From assembly GCF_015680235.1 (NCBI RefSeq), contig NZ_JADLJL010000013.1, forward strand, positions 55,513 through 119,512: 64,000 nucleotides of DNA, in the 5' to 3' direction. This document shows positions 43,301 to 50,897 of the stretch, one piece after another (the first letter of the stretch is position 1; each line of letters starts with the position of its first letter). The notes beneath the pieces are model-generated. The model did no database searches. It was given only the letters and a program-made list of their open reading frames with translations, and was not told the DNA's origin. This stretch comes from Pseudomonas guariconensis. Its GTDB lineage: Bacteria > Pseudomonadota > Gammaproteobacteria > Pseudomonadales > Pseudomonadaceae. A program made the translations under genes and the position numbers.

Positions 43301-44327
43301 GAAAGGTCGTACCGTGTACCAGGTGGCCATCGCCAATGCCGAGGAATGCAAGCGCGGCACCTTCGTCATGCCGACCCTGATCGAACTGGAGAGCTTCGAC
43401 GAGCTCAAGCGCGAGATCTTCGGCCCGGTACTGCACGTGGTGCGCTACAACCGCAAGGACCTCGACCAGTTGATCGAGCAGATCAATGCCTCCGGCTACG
43501 GCCTGACCCTGGGCGTGCATACCCGCATCGACGAGACCATCGCCAAGGTGGTGGACAACGTCAATGCCGGCAACATGTACGTCAACCGCAACATCGTCGG
43601 TGCAGTGGTCGGTGTGCAGCCGTTCGGTGGTGAAGGCCTGTCCGGCACCGGCCCGAAAGCCGGTGGCCCGCTGTACCTGTACCGCCTGCTGTCGACCCGC
43701 CCAGCCGATGCCATCGCCCGCCACTTCCAGCGTGCCGATGGTGAAAGCAAGGCCGACAGCGCCCTGCGCGACCAGTTGATCAAGCCGCTGCACACCCTCA
43801 AAGCCTGGGCTGGCAGCAACCAGCCTGAGCTGGCCGCGCTGTGCGAGCAGTTCGCCGAACAGTCGCAGAGCGGCATCACCCGCGTACTGCCAGGCCCGAC
43901 CGGCGAGCGCAACACCTACACCGTATTGCCGCGTGAGCATGTGCTGTGCCTGGCCGACAATGAAGCTGACCTGCTGGCCCAGTTCGCCGCCGTGCTGGCC
44001 GTGGGCAGCTCGGCAGTATGGGCTGACGGCGAGCCGGCCAAGAGCCTGCGCACCCGCCTGCCCAAGGAGCTGCAAGCGAAGGTCAAGCTGGTGGCCGACT
44101 GGCAGAAGGACGAAGTGGCCTTCGACGCGGTCATCCACCACGGCGACTCCGACCAGCTGCGCAGCGTCTGCGAGCAGGTGGCCAAGCGCGCCGGTGCCAT
44201 CGTCGGTGTGCATGGGCTGTCCAGCGGCGATCACCAGATCGCCCTGGAGCGCCTGGTGATCGAACGGGCGGTGAGCGTGAATACTGCTGCGGCGGGCGGT
44301 AACGCCAGCCTGATGACCATCGGCTGA
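40377..44327 (+). CDS. putA: Trifunctional PutA: regulator / proline dehydrogenase / P5C dehydrogenase
   Basis: 1316 residues, normal for trifunctional PutA. Residues 1-46 are a ribbon-helix-helix (TTLGVKLDDPTRERLKAAAQ). The FAD-containing proline dehydrogenase barrel (about 260-560) ends with the characteristic RHRLMIRLVKGAYWDSEIKR and FATHNAHT segments. The aldehyde dehydrogenase part (about 640-1110) has PWNFPLAIF, FTGSTEVARL, ETGGQNAM and catalytic Cys in SAGQRCSALRVL. A C-terminal domain of about 200 residues follows. It converts proline to glutamate at the membrane and represses put genes when proline is absent. Confidence 0.98.
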   Translation: MATTTLGVKLDDPTRERLKAAAQSIDRTPHWLIKQAIFNYLEKLEGGATLHELSGQAGNPADDAGEIQPDHSHQCFLEFAESILPQSVLRAAITAAYRRPEPEVVPMLLEQARLSVEQADATNKLAAGIAEKLRNQKSTGGRAGIVQGLLQEFSLSSQEGVALMCLAEALLRIPDKGTRDALIRDKISTGNWQPHLGNSPSLFVNAATWGLLLTGKLVSTHNESGLTSSLTRIIGKSGEPMIRKGVDMAMRLMGEQFVTGETIAEALANASRFESKGFRYSYDMLGEAALTEHDAQKYLASYEQAIHSIGKASHGRGIYEGPGISIKLSALHPRYSRAQYERVMEELYPRLLSLTLLAKQYDIGLNIDAEEADRLELSLDLLERLCFEPSLAGWNGIGFVIQAYQKRCPYVIDYVIDLAKRSRHRLMIRLVKGAYWDSEIKRAQVEGLEGYPVYTRKVYTDVSYIACARKLLSVPEAIYPQFATHNAHTLSAIYHIAGQNYYPGQYEFQCLHGMGEPLYEQVVGKVSEGKLNRPCRVYAPVGTHETLLAYLVRRLLENGANTSFVNRIADHSISIQELVADPVASIERMATQEGQIGLPHPRIPLPRDLYGNERANSAGIDMANEHRLASLSCALLATAHNDWKAAPLLACAASEQPAAPVLNPSDHRDVVGHVQEATVADVDNAIQCALNAAPIWQATPPAERAAILERTADLMEAEIQPLMGLLVREAGKTFANAIAEVREAVDFLRYYAVQARNDFSNDAHRPLGPVVCISPWNFPLAIFTGQVAAALAAGNPVLAKPAEQTPLVAAQAVRLLLEAGIPEGVLQLLPGRGETVGAGLVGDERVKGVMFTGSTEVARLLQRNIAGRLDAQGRPIPLIAETGGQNAMIVDSSALTEQVVIDVVSSAFDSAGQRCSALRVLCLQEDSADRVIEMLKGAMAESRLGNPERLSVDIGPVIDAEAKAGIEKHIQGMREKGRTVYQVAIANAEECKRGTFVMPTLIELESFDELKREIFGPVLHVVRYNRKDLDQLIEQINASGYGLTLGVHTRIDETIAKVVDNVNAGNMYVNRNIVGAVVGVQPFGGEGLSGTGPKAGGPLYLYRLLSTRPADAIARHFQRADGESKADSALRDQLIKPLHTLKAWAGSNQPELAALCEQFAEQSQSGITRVLPGPTGERNTYTVLPREHVLCLADNEADLLAQFAAVLAVGSSAVWADGEPAKSLRTRLPKELQAKVKLVADWQKDEVAFDAVIHHGDSDQLRSVCEQVAKRAGAIVGVHGLSSGDHQIALERLVIERAVSVNTAAAGGNASLMTIG

Positions 44328-44391
44328 CGCTGGGGTTGTCGAAGAAAAAGGAGAGCTTCGGCTTACTGCAGGTCAGTTAAGCTATTTGCGG

Positions 44392-44518
44392 CATTTCATT
44401 GGGGCTGCTATGCAGCCCATCGCGGCACAAGGCCGCTCCTACAGGATCATGTGACCTTGCCAATGGCGGGTTTCCTATAGGAGCGGCCTTGTGCCGCGAT
44501 GGGGCGCGTAGCGGCCCT
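44392..44518. repeat. REP pair that includes the left copy of a 100-bp direct repeat
   Basis: 44392-44491 is 94% identical (6 mismatches, no gaps) to 47721-47820 in the same orientation. It contains a GGGCTGC-tat-GCAGCCC hairpin, a reverse REP and the start of a forward REP, and the non-REP spacer between them is shared too. The forward REP continues to about 44518. The copies bracket the TccC-type gene. Confidence 0.92.
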
Positions 44519-44556
44519 AATTGATTAACTGACTGGCATTAAGCTTCGGCTCCTCA

Positions 44557-47403
44557 TTAGGCATTGCGTTTACCGAACCTCCACCACCCTCCTTTGGGTG
44601 AATCTGCTTTAGCGGGGGCTGGCAGTATTGGCTTTGAAAAGCTTATCGTCATCTTTTGCTCACCACGCTTCTCTGCACTTAGAGTTTCCGGAGTAAGAGA
44701 TAAAGATTGGCCACCTTTGCGATCCGTCAGCACATACAAATACGTCGTACGCTCAATCTCTACAAAGACATCGTCCGCTTTCTCACCGTCACTCAACTGA
44801 AACAGCTTGCTTGAAGTCACACGGTACACATCCTTGCCAACCGTAATCTTGTGCCTAGGATCAAATTGGGGTTTTTCTTTCCCGTCTCGATGACGCGGAC
44901 TCGTGAAAAACTTACCGACAATGGGCATTCCGAAAGCGCTAGCAGTGCCCTCCGCGAAATGTCCCTGATGTGCAACCCGTGAAATGATCGACTTATACTG
45001 GGCCGACAAATAGGCATCAATATTTGATTGCGTCAATACGGTTTCTTTATCGTCAGCCGGATTATAGAGCGTATAAACGGACCGAGGAAGATCCTTCTCA
45101 AACACCAATGCGACACCATTCTCTTCAGTGACTTGCTCCGAGGGTGCCGTGGGACAAAAGCGCTCTACTTCTCGCCTCAGCTCAACAGTCAGATTAACAG
45201 AGTTACCCTCTTCATTCTGATTGGCATAAGTAATGGCACCCTCAAAAGCGAACTCAGGGGGAAAATTAATTACCTCATCCAAATGTTTCCAAACCTCATG
45301 CCCCAGCATATTCTCAAAGCTCAGTGCTGCTTCTCTCCCGTCTCGGTCTCTTAATGTCACTGCCCGATTCCGAACCATACAATATAGATTCAACCCATCC
45401 ACCGTCCCCGCCGGGTCCGCACTCAACCAACGCCCCGCCCACGGCTGGTAATACCGATAACCGTAGTAATAAAGCCCTGTCGCATCCCGTTCCTTACCCG
45501 AATACCTGATCGTTTTGTAACGCCCTTCGATCTCGTTTCGTGCCACCCAGACCGCCGTACCGCCGAACGGGTAATACTCCTCCTGGCTGATCACATTGCC
45601 CGACCCATCGAGCTCCAAAGCACTGCTGCCAATCAGGCTGTCGTAGCTGTAGCGCAGTTGATCGTTCGCAATGTCCAGCGGTTTACCGGTCTCCCAGTGC
45701 AGCATTCGAACCTGCGCGCGACCGGCTTCGCCCACCGTCATGACCTGCAGGCTTTCTGCAACCTTCTCGCCCATGGAGGTACGCCGAAGCTCCAACCCTG
45801 GGAGATAAGTTACCCGCTGAGTCAGCATGCCCCCAGCCGTGCGCTGGAGGCTGCTCTTGAGCACACGCTGGCTGGCACTGTCGTATCGGTAGCTTTCGCA
45901 GTCGTCCAAGCCGCCTTCGCGCGTCACCGGCGCGACGTATCGCACCTCGGCACGCGGCGTCCAGGCCAACTGCTGGCCTGGCAACAACACGTTCTGCTGG
46001 CCTGCTGCGCCGAACAACGCCTCGACCTGCCGTGGGTCTGTCGCAAGGCTGCTCAACACCGCACGGTTGCTGCGATCACTCACGGTGATCTCAGTGGTAT
46101 AGCTGTTGTTGGTGGCTGGGGCACTATGACGGATCTGGGTCAGATTACCTGCGCGGTCATAGCGATAGGTGCGGGTGTATTGGGTGTAGGTGGCACTGTC
46201 GAAGGGGTTAAGGTGTGGGAGGTTACGACTTTGCCCGGCATTCGCCATTTCGCGGCCAGTGGCACTGGCCAGCCGGTAATGGCTGTCGTAGGTGTAAATG
46301 TTTTCCGGCACCATCTTCTGGTTGCGCCAGAACCGTGTAGCCTCGGCGTCGTTGCGCACACTGAGCACATTGCCTACCGGATCGTAGGTATAACGCAAGT
46401 CTTGAAGCGCACTCGCGCTGCTTGAATAGCGCGCCGTACGCGTCGTCTTGATGCCAGCCAAGCGTTGCGTTATGGCCTCGTAGGTGTAGGTGGTAACCAC
46501 ACCGTTGCCATGCTCTTCGCGCAGTTTCTGCCCTGCCGCCGAGTAGGCCAGGGACTTGACGATTACCTGCTCTGCCGCCCCCTTGCGGGTCAGCCAACTG
46601 CCAATGAGCTGGCCCGCAACATCATAAGCGACGCGCTGCACATTGCCCGCGGCATCGATGATCTCCAGTGCGGTACCGGTAGCATCTGTAATAGCTAGCG
46701 TCGTGTGGGCCTGGCTCATCGGCTCCAGATCGCTGTCCCAGGCAACAGGCCCATCGCCTCGCCAATCGACGACCGTTTCAGGGTTGTCGCCATCTTTTAG
46801 AAGGCGCCGAGTGGTCGACAATGCAGCGCCTGTCAGGGCTATGCTGCCCCGCTGCACCAGACCTGCGGTGTCGTAGTGGCTGATGCACACTCCAGCCAGA
46901 TTCAGGTGTTGCTCGTCTACACTGCGGCCACCGTAGACAAAGCGTTCGGTGATGCAGCAAGCATCACCACCTATTTGTTCAAGCACGTAAAGCGGGCGCC
47001 CCAGGAGGGCAGCATCCTCATATTGAAAGGTTTGCGTCACGGCCTGACTGCAATCCTCCTGGCCATTTTCCTGCGTCCGTATGTTGCTCATTTTCAGGAA
47101 AGGCCGACCGGCAGCATCATTCAGGGAAACCGTGGTGCCCGCATCGGCACTTTGGGTATGCAGGGCGTTGCCCAGCAGGTCGGTTACATGGATAAAGTTT
47201 GCCTGGTTTACCTCGCCCAAGCGCGGATCGGCACTTCGACGTAGAGCGCCACGGGCATCGTAGTGATGGCGAGTGATGTATGAGTCTGTCCGCTGCACAT
47301 CGGAGGGATGGCGATAAAAGGCAATTTCGCGAACGGTCAAGCCACGGTCGAATACCGTCACCGTCGGGGTATTGTGATGGAGTGCAGGGTCAATGACTGG
47401 CAT
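44557..47403 (-). CDS. TccC-type RHS protein (Tc toxin C component) with an unrecognised C-terminal tip
   Basis: 948 residues. The first 690 match TccC proteins of insecticidal Tc toxins from memory: a DPALHHNTPTVTVFDRGLTV start, AYDVAGQLIGSWL, AAGQKLREEHGNGVVT, YDPVGNVLSVRNDAEATRFW and the core end RYSGKERDATGLYYYGYRYY. The autoprotease-type Asp residues appear as Asp663 (WLSADPAG) and Asp686 (TLRDRDG); the usual NNPV near the cut site is NRAV here. Residues 692-948 (DNA 44557-45330) are a separate AT-rich effector region that I do not recognise. TccC forms a cocoon with the B component and releases its tip into host cells. No A or B component gene lies in the window. AT content is well above its neighbours. 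Confidence 0.85.
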   Translation of the reverse strand: MPVIDPALHHNTPTVTVFDRGLTVREIAFYRHPSDVQRTDSYITRHHYDARGALRRSADPRLGEVNQANFIHVTDLLGNALHTQSADAGTTVSLNDAAGRPFLKMSNIRTQENGQEDCSQAVTQTFQYEDAALLGRPLYVLEQIGGDACCITERFVYGGRSVDEQHLNLAGVCISHYDTAGLVQRGSIALTGAALSTTRRLLKDGDNPETVVDWRGDGPVAWDSDLEPMSQAHTTLAITDATGTALEIIDAAGNVQRVAYDVAGQLIGSWLTRKGAAEQVIVKSLAYSAAGQKLREEHGNGVVTTYTYEAITQRLAGIKTTRTARYSSSASALQDLRYTYDPVGNVLSVRNDAEATRFWRNQKMVPENIYTYDSHYRLASATGREMANAGQSRNLPHLNPFDSATYTQYTRTYRYDRAGNLTQIRHSAPATNNSYTTEITVSDRSNRAVLSSLATDPRQVEALFGAAGQQNVLLPGQQLAWTPRAEVRYVAPVTREGGLDDCESYRYDSASQRVLKSSLQRTAGGMLTQRVTYLPGLELRRTSMGEKVAESLQVMTVGEAGRAQVRMLHWETGKPLDIANDQLRYSYDSLIGSSALELDGSGNVISQEEYYPFGGTAVWVARNEIEGRYKTIRYSGKERDATGLYYYGYRYYQPWAGRWLSADPAGTVDGLNLYCMVRNRAVTLRDRDGREAALSFENMLGHEVWKHLDEVINFPPEFAFEGAITYANQNEEGNSVNLTVELRREVERFCPTAPSEQVTEENGVALVFEKDLPRSVYTLYNPADDKETVLTQSNIDAYLSAQYKSIISRVAHQGHFAEGTASAFGMPIVGKFFTSPRHRDGKEKPQFDPRHKITVGKDVYRVTSSKLFQLSDGEKADDVFVEIERTTYLYVLTDRKGGQSLSLTPETLSAEKRGEQKMTISFSKPILPAPAKADSPKGGWWRFGKRNA

Positions 47404-47720
47404 GTGGAAAAGTCCCTTACATTAAAAATAAACTGTCACGCTGTGACAGGTCTGCGCCACAAATAGCGAAAATGGATGACACACTCAGCGTACCCATCTA
47501 AAACTCAAATAATGTAAGAATTATTCGCACACCAAACAGGACTTTCGCCATCATGCCAACAATCACCCAAACTTCGATATCCCCCTCTAGAACAACCATT
47601 GGAATGATGAGCTATATTCTTTGATGGCACCTACTTGACGACGGCTTCGGCTGAACTCACCGCGCATGCTGAGTTCGTCCCATGCGCCAGATCCACCAGA
47701 GGCTGCGGCCATATTTGGGA
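47404..47720. other. AT-rich spacer upstream of the TccC-type gene
   Basis: 317 bases with no credible gene on either strand. Base composition is clearly more AT-rich than the flanking genome, like the TccC tip, which suggests it arrived with that gene. It should contain the TccC-type promoter; the only distinct element is the palindrome at 47433-47449. Confidence 0.6.
47433..47449. promoter_or_regulatory. Perfect palindrome CTGTCAC-gct-GTGACAG in the TccC-type leader
   Basis: Seven-base perfect arms lie 30 bases before the TccC-type ATG at 47403, followed by the ribosome site AAGGGA. It could be a repressor operator or an mRNA hairpin near the start. No binding protein can be named. Confidence 0.5.
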
Positions 47721-47842
47721 CATTTCATTTGGGCTGCTATGCAGCCCATCGCGGCACAAGGCCGCTCCTACAGGATGATTTGACCTTGCCAATAGCGGGT
47801 TTCCTGTAGGAGCGGGCTTGCCCCGCGATAAGGCCAGTTCAA
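47721..47842. repeat. REP pair that includes the right copy of the 100-bp direct repeat
   Basis: 47721-47820 pairs with 44392-44491. The shared spacer between the two REP units (ATTTGACCTTGCCAAT-type) marks these two as copies of each other rather than independent REP pairs. The forward REP here ends in a GGGCTTGCCCCGCGATAAGG variant. Confidence 0.92.
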
Positions 47843-47871
47843 GCGGATGGTAGGCCTCCCGTGTCACTCCA

Positions 47872-48807
47872 TCAGAGCTGTTTCGGCTCCCTGAGCCCAT
47901 TGGCAGGCGAGGCCGACCTAGGCTGGTGGCGAGTGATGGCGATCCCCGCCGCGACTATCGCGATGCCCACATAGGCTGTCCAATGGATGGCATCACCGAA
48001 CATCAACGCTGCCCATAGCAATGTCACAGGCGGCTCCAGATAGACCAGGGCCGAGACACGGGTCGCCGACAGCTTCTTCAGCAATACCCATAGGCTCAGG
48101 TAGGCAATGAATGTGGAGAACAGGGTCAGCCATGCAACGGCTACCCAGACCTGCGTGCTGCCCGGTACCTCGATCAAGCCCAACGGCGCCCCTGTAGCAG
48201 CGAGCAGTGCCAGCGTCGCGCACGATTGCAGGAACAACGGCATCAGCAAGCCATCCTTGCTATGGTCGGTCTCCAGCACGGCCTGCCGCCGCTGATACAG
48301 GGTGGCGATGGACAACGTCACCGCGGCAATCAGCGGCAGGGCGTACAGCCAGGGGGCGAGTTGGGTCGTGGACAGGCTGTATTCACCGAGTATGACTACG
48401 CTGACACCCGCGAATCCGCCCCCAAGCCCCAGCCACTCTTGCCGACCACTGCGCTCATGCTGATCGTTGCGGCTCATCGATGCCGTGATCAACGGCTGCA
48501 GCGCACAGATGATGGCGGCGATCCCCGCTGGCAGCCCACCACGGATGGCAATGTAGGCGCTGACCAGGTAGGCGAACTGGGCCAGGAAGCCGATCACGGC
48601 GTTGTAGCGCACCTGAGCCCACGACAGCGTACGCAGCCGGTGCGCGACGAACGGCAGCAGGCAGATACTGACCAGCAAGAAACGCCAGAACAGCAGGTTG
48701 ATGGCGCCGGCGTCTTCGGTGCCCAGCCGGGCACCAATGAAGCCCGAACTCCAGGACAGCACGAAGATGGCTTGCAGCAGGATCAGGTATAGCGCACTGC
48801 TTGGCAT
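47872..48807 (-). CDS. EamA/DMT family transporter
   Basis: 311 residues with ten membrane segments in two EamA repeats (LILLQAIFVLSWSSGFIGARL ... WTAYVGIAIVAAGIAI). It is probably a metabolite exporter. The ATG at 48807 lies 3 bases inside the end of the oxygenase gene (TGACCATG), so it is translationally coupled to it. A GTG at 48813 would start two codons earlier. It is the last gene of the methyltransferase-oxygenase-transporter operon, which suggests that it exports their product. Confidence 0.88.
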   Translation of the reverse strand: MPSSALYLILLQAIFVLSWSSGFIGARLGTEDAGAINLLFWRFLLVSICLLPFVAHRLRTLSWAQVRYNAVIGFLAQFAYLVSAYIAIRGGLPAGIAAIICALQPLITASMSRNDQHERSGRQEWLGLGGGFAGVSVVILGEYSLSTTQLAPWLYALPLIAAVTLSIATLYQRRQAVLETDHSKDGLLMPLFLQSCATLALLAATGAPLGLIEVPGSTQVWVAVAWLTLFSTFIAYLSLWVLLKKLSATRVSALVYLEPPVTLLWAALMFGDAIHWTAYVGIAIVAAGIAITRHQPRSASPANGLREPKQL

Positions 48808-48809
48808 GG

Positions 48810-49769
48810 TCACGCCCCTGTGTGATGCAATTGCTCGAACGTAATCGGCTCGATGCCGATACGCGCGAACTGTCGGGCGGGCGATCGGTGCAAGGCCCAG
48901 TGCAAGCCCAACCAGTTGGGGATGGTCGCCGGGATGCCATCGTCGGAGGCCAGGTGCCAGAAACGGTTGGCGTCCTCGCGAAAGTAGGGGCAATGAAACG
49001 ACAACACCAATGACATGCGCCGCCCGCTGAGCACTGGGCGAACGCCATGGAACAATCGGCTGCCGTAGATGAACAGGGCATCGCCAGGCTCATTCAGCCG
49101 CGCGGTTTCGAAGGTGCGATGATCCAGCGCATCGAAGGTCTCGACCGTACCGTTATGGAACAGGAACTCGCCCCCGCTGTAATCGGCAGGCCCCGACAAC
49201 ACGATGTTCAGCACATAGTTGGTGCCGTCTGTGTGCCACATGCCCCGTTGCTGCTGTTGCTCGGCAGGCTTGGGGTAGTAATAGTTGACCTGCGAGCGGG
49301 CGTTGAGCATCGGGTACGGTACCAGCGGCACGCCCGCGATGCGTGAGACGGCCAACAGGAACGCACGGCTGCGCATCATGTCGTTGATGAACGAAGACAA
49401 TGCCGTCACCCCTCGGGTGCGCCGGGAAATGATCCAGTCACTGTCGCCCGCCCCATCCTCCAGGCGGGCGCAAATACCTTGCAAGGCGGCGACGCCCTCG
49501 GCAGTGAACAAACGATGGACGACCGCCACCCCGGTGATCGCATCCGCTGCGATGGTCGGATGCGGGCTATGGGCATAGCCAAGCGCCTCAAGCGTCCGGG
49601 TGTCGCTGACGGTGTGCCCCTGCTGGCAAAGCAGATCGTCCCGCCAGACTACCTGTTCGTCCAGGCAGCTCGACGACGGTTGCGGCGTACGCTTCAACGT
49701 CGACTTGAGCGCCAGCTTCACGCGCCCTAGGCCGCGCTCGAACAAGGGTAAGGTGTCTGTTTGGTTCAT
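48810..49769 (-). CDS. Fe(II)/2-oxoglutarate-dependent oxygenase
   Basis: 319 residues. The double-stranded beta-helix motifs are visible: His179-x-Asp181 in MWHTDGTNYVLNIVL, the distal His241 in SRLFHGVRPVLSGRR and the 2-oxoglutarate-binding Arg250 or Arg251. A GGEFLFHNG strand lies between them. The first 100 residues have no match I recognise. It should hydroxylate or otherwise oxidise a small molecule or peptide. It lies 24 bases downstream of the methyltransferase gene and is coupled to the EamA gene. Confidence 0.82.
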   Translation of the reverse strand: MNQTDTLPLFERGLGRVKLALKSTLKRTPQPSSSCLDEQVVWRDDLLCQQGHTVSDTRTLEALGYAHSPHPTIAADAITGVAVVHRLFTAEGVAALQGICARLEDGAGDSDWIISRRTRGVTALSSFINDMMRSRAFLLAVSRIAGVPLVPYPMLNARSQVNYYYPKPAEQQQQRGMWHTDGTNYVLNIVLSGPADYSGGEFLFHNGTVETFDALDHRTFETARLNEPGDALFIYGSRLFHGVRPVLSGRRMSLVLSFHCPYFREDANRFWHLASDDGIPATIPNWLGLHWALHRSPARQFARIGIEPITFEQLHHTGA

Positions 49770-49793
49770 GATGTGTCCGTCCCAGAGGAGTCG

Positions 49794-50783
49794 CTACTGA
49801 AGGTATTTCGCGATCTGATAACGCACCGAACCGTCACCACTGGCGAACTCGTCCACCACGCTGCAGTTGCAGTGCCGGGCTCTGATGCGGCGGAACTGTT
49901 CGGGCGTGTATTTGAGGCAGATATTGGTCAGCAGGTAGCCCTGCTGCCGCAAGTACTGGACAGGCTGAAGGGTCACGGCCACATGGATCGACTCGTCCAG
50001 GAGCCGTAACGGCAGGAGGATGGCTTCGTGCTCGCCCGACGGGGTAAAGCCTTGTTGAAGCGCCACCATTCGCGAGAACTCGACCATGCAGGGGTTGGCA
50101 TAGAACGCGAGGATGGCGTTTTCCAGGCCTTGGTCGTACACCTGCATTTCCGAAAGGATGTAGGTCGCATCACCTGCAAGATTACGGATCAGCCGCCCGG
50201 TGCTCACGGGCAGCTCGTTTCCTTCCTGGAACCCCAACAGGGTGATCAGGGTGAGTTCCTGGTCGTGACGCAATGCGTCATGGGTGACGGTGCGGTAGTC
50301 GGCGGCCATGTAGTTGAAGCTGCCCGCCCCTTGCACGATGGGACGCACGGCATCGCTCATGGCGATTTCCGAGGCCTGGTTGATGTCGATGGCGGTATAG
50401 CGGATGGAGCTGGACGTTTGGGCCATGCGCTTGAGCAGGCATGCGCTCTTGATCGGCTCGGGCCCCAGCTCGACATAGTGAACGCGGCGCCCACTGCCCA
50501 GAGCAGCCAACCGCTCGGCAACGTTGCCGATGACATTCTTGAGCGCCCCCTGCCCCTGCGCATCGGCGCATAGCCCACTCTGGCCCACGCCCTGCTCGTT
50601 CAAGGCACGCATGAGCAGGAAGATCTCGTGGTTGAAACGATGATCTGCCAGAGGGCCGGGCTCTGGCTGGGCCAGGGTCGAGTACTTCTCGTGGTTCTCG
50701 ACGGTCCATAAACGCACGTTCTGGTAGGAGGGGTTGCGTACGAGTGCATCTACAACGAAGTCGTTCAGGCTCATCCGTATCAT
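49794..50783 (-). CDS. EgtD-like SAM-dependent methyltransferase (Methyltransf_33 type)
   Basis: 329 residues. The AdoMet site is VHYVELGPEPIKSACLLKRM (residues 101-120), the acidic second motif is AIDINQAS (131-138), and a later LLGFQEGNELP (182-192) resembles the GSTIGNF motif of histidine Nalpha-methyltransferase EgtD. The N-terminus ends a helical cap with FNHEIFLLMRALNEQG. By analogy it could N-methylate an amino acid; the substrate is unknown. It is the first gene of the three-gene operon and is divergent from a LysR gene. Family placement is moderate because the best motifs are degenerate. Confidence 0.65.
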   Translation of the reverse strand: MIRMSLNDFVVDALVRNPSYQNVRLWTVENHEKYSTLAQPEPGPLADHRFNHEIFLLMRALNEQGVGQSGLCADAQGQGALKNVIGNVAERLAALGSGRRVHYVELGPEPIKSACLLKRMAQTSSSIRYTAIDINQASEIAMSDAVRPIVQGAGSFNYMAADYRTVTHDALRHDQELTLITLLGFQEGNELPVSTGRLIRNLAGDATYILSEMQVYDQGLENAILAFYANPCMVEFSRMVALQQGFTPSGEHEAILLPLRLLDESIHVAVTLQPVQYLRQQGYLLTNICLKYTPEQFRRIRARHCNCSVVDEFASGDGSVRYQIAKYLQ

Positions 50784-50857
50784 TCCATTGCAATTCGGGG
50801 GGAGGCATGCCTTGACCCCACAGTAAGAGGGGGTATAAAGCCTGTACAGTTGAATAA

Positions 50858-50876
50858 ATCGAAGCGCTGATTCGAT
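50858..50876. promoter_or_regulatory. Inverted repeat ATCGAA-N7-TTCGAT, likely LysR operator
   Basis: Perfect six-base arms at 50858-50863 and 50871-50876 sit 22 bases before the LysR start and 75 bases from the methyltransferase start. The spacing fits a LysR binding site serving both divergent transcripts. This is inferred. Confidence 0.5.
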
Positions 50877-50897
50877 CCGAGCAAATCAGGTGGCGAC

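Noticed and set aside
44328..44556. Immunity gene downstream of the TccC-type gene
   Set aside because: Only REP and short spacer DNA is present. TccC effectors act on other organisms' cells, so an immunity gene is not expected.
47631..47900. 89-codon minus-strand frame over the REP pair near 47.7 kb
   Set aside because: Mostly translated REP sequence (peptide PVGAALCRDGL recurs wherever REP units are translated); not a gene.
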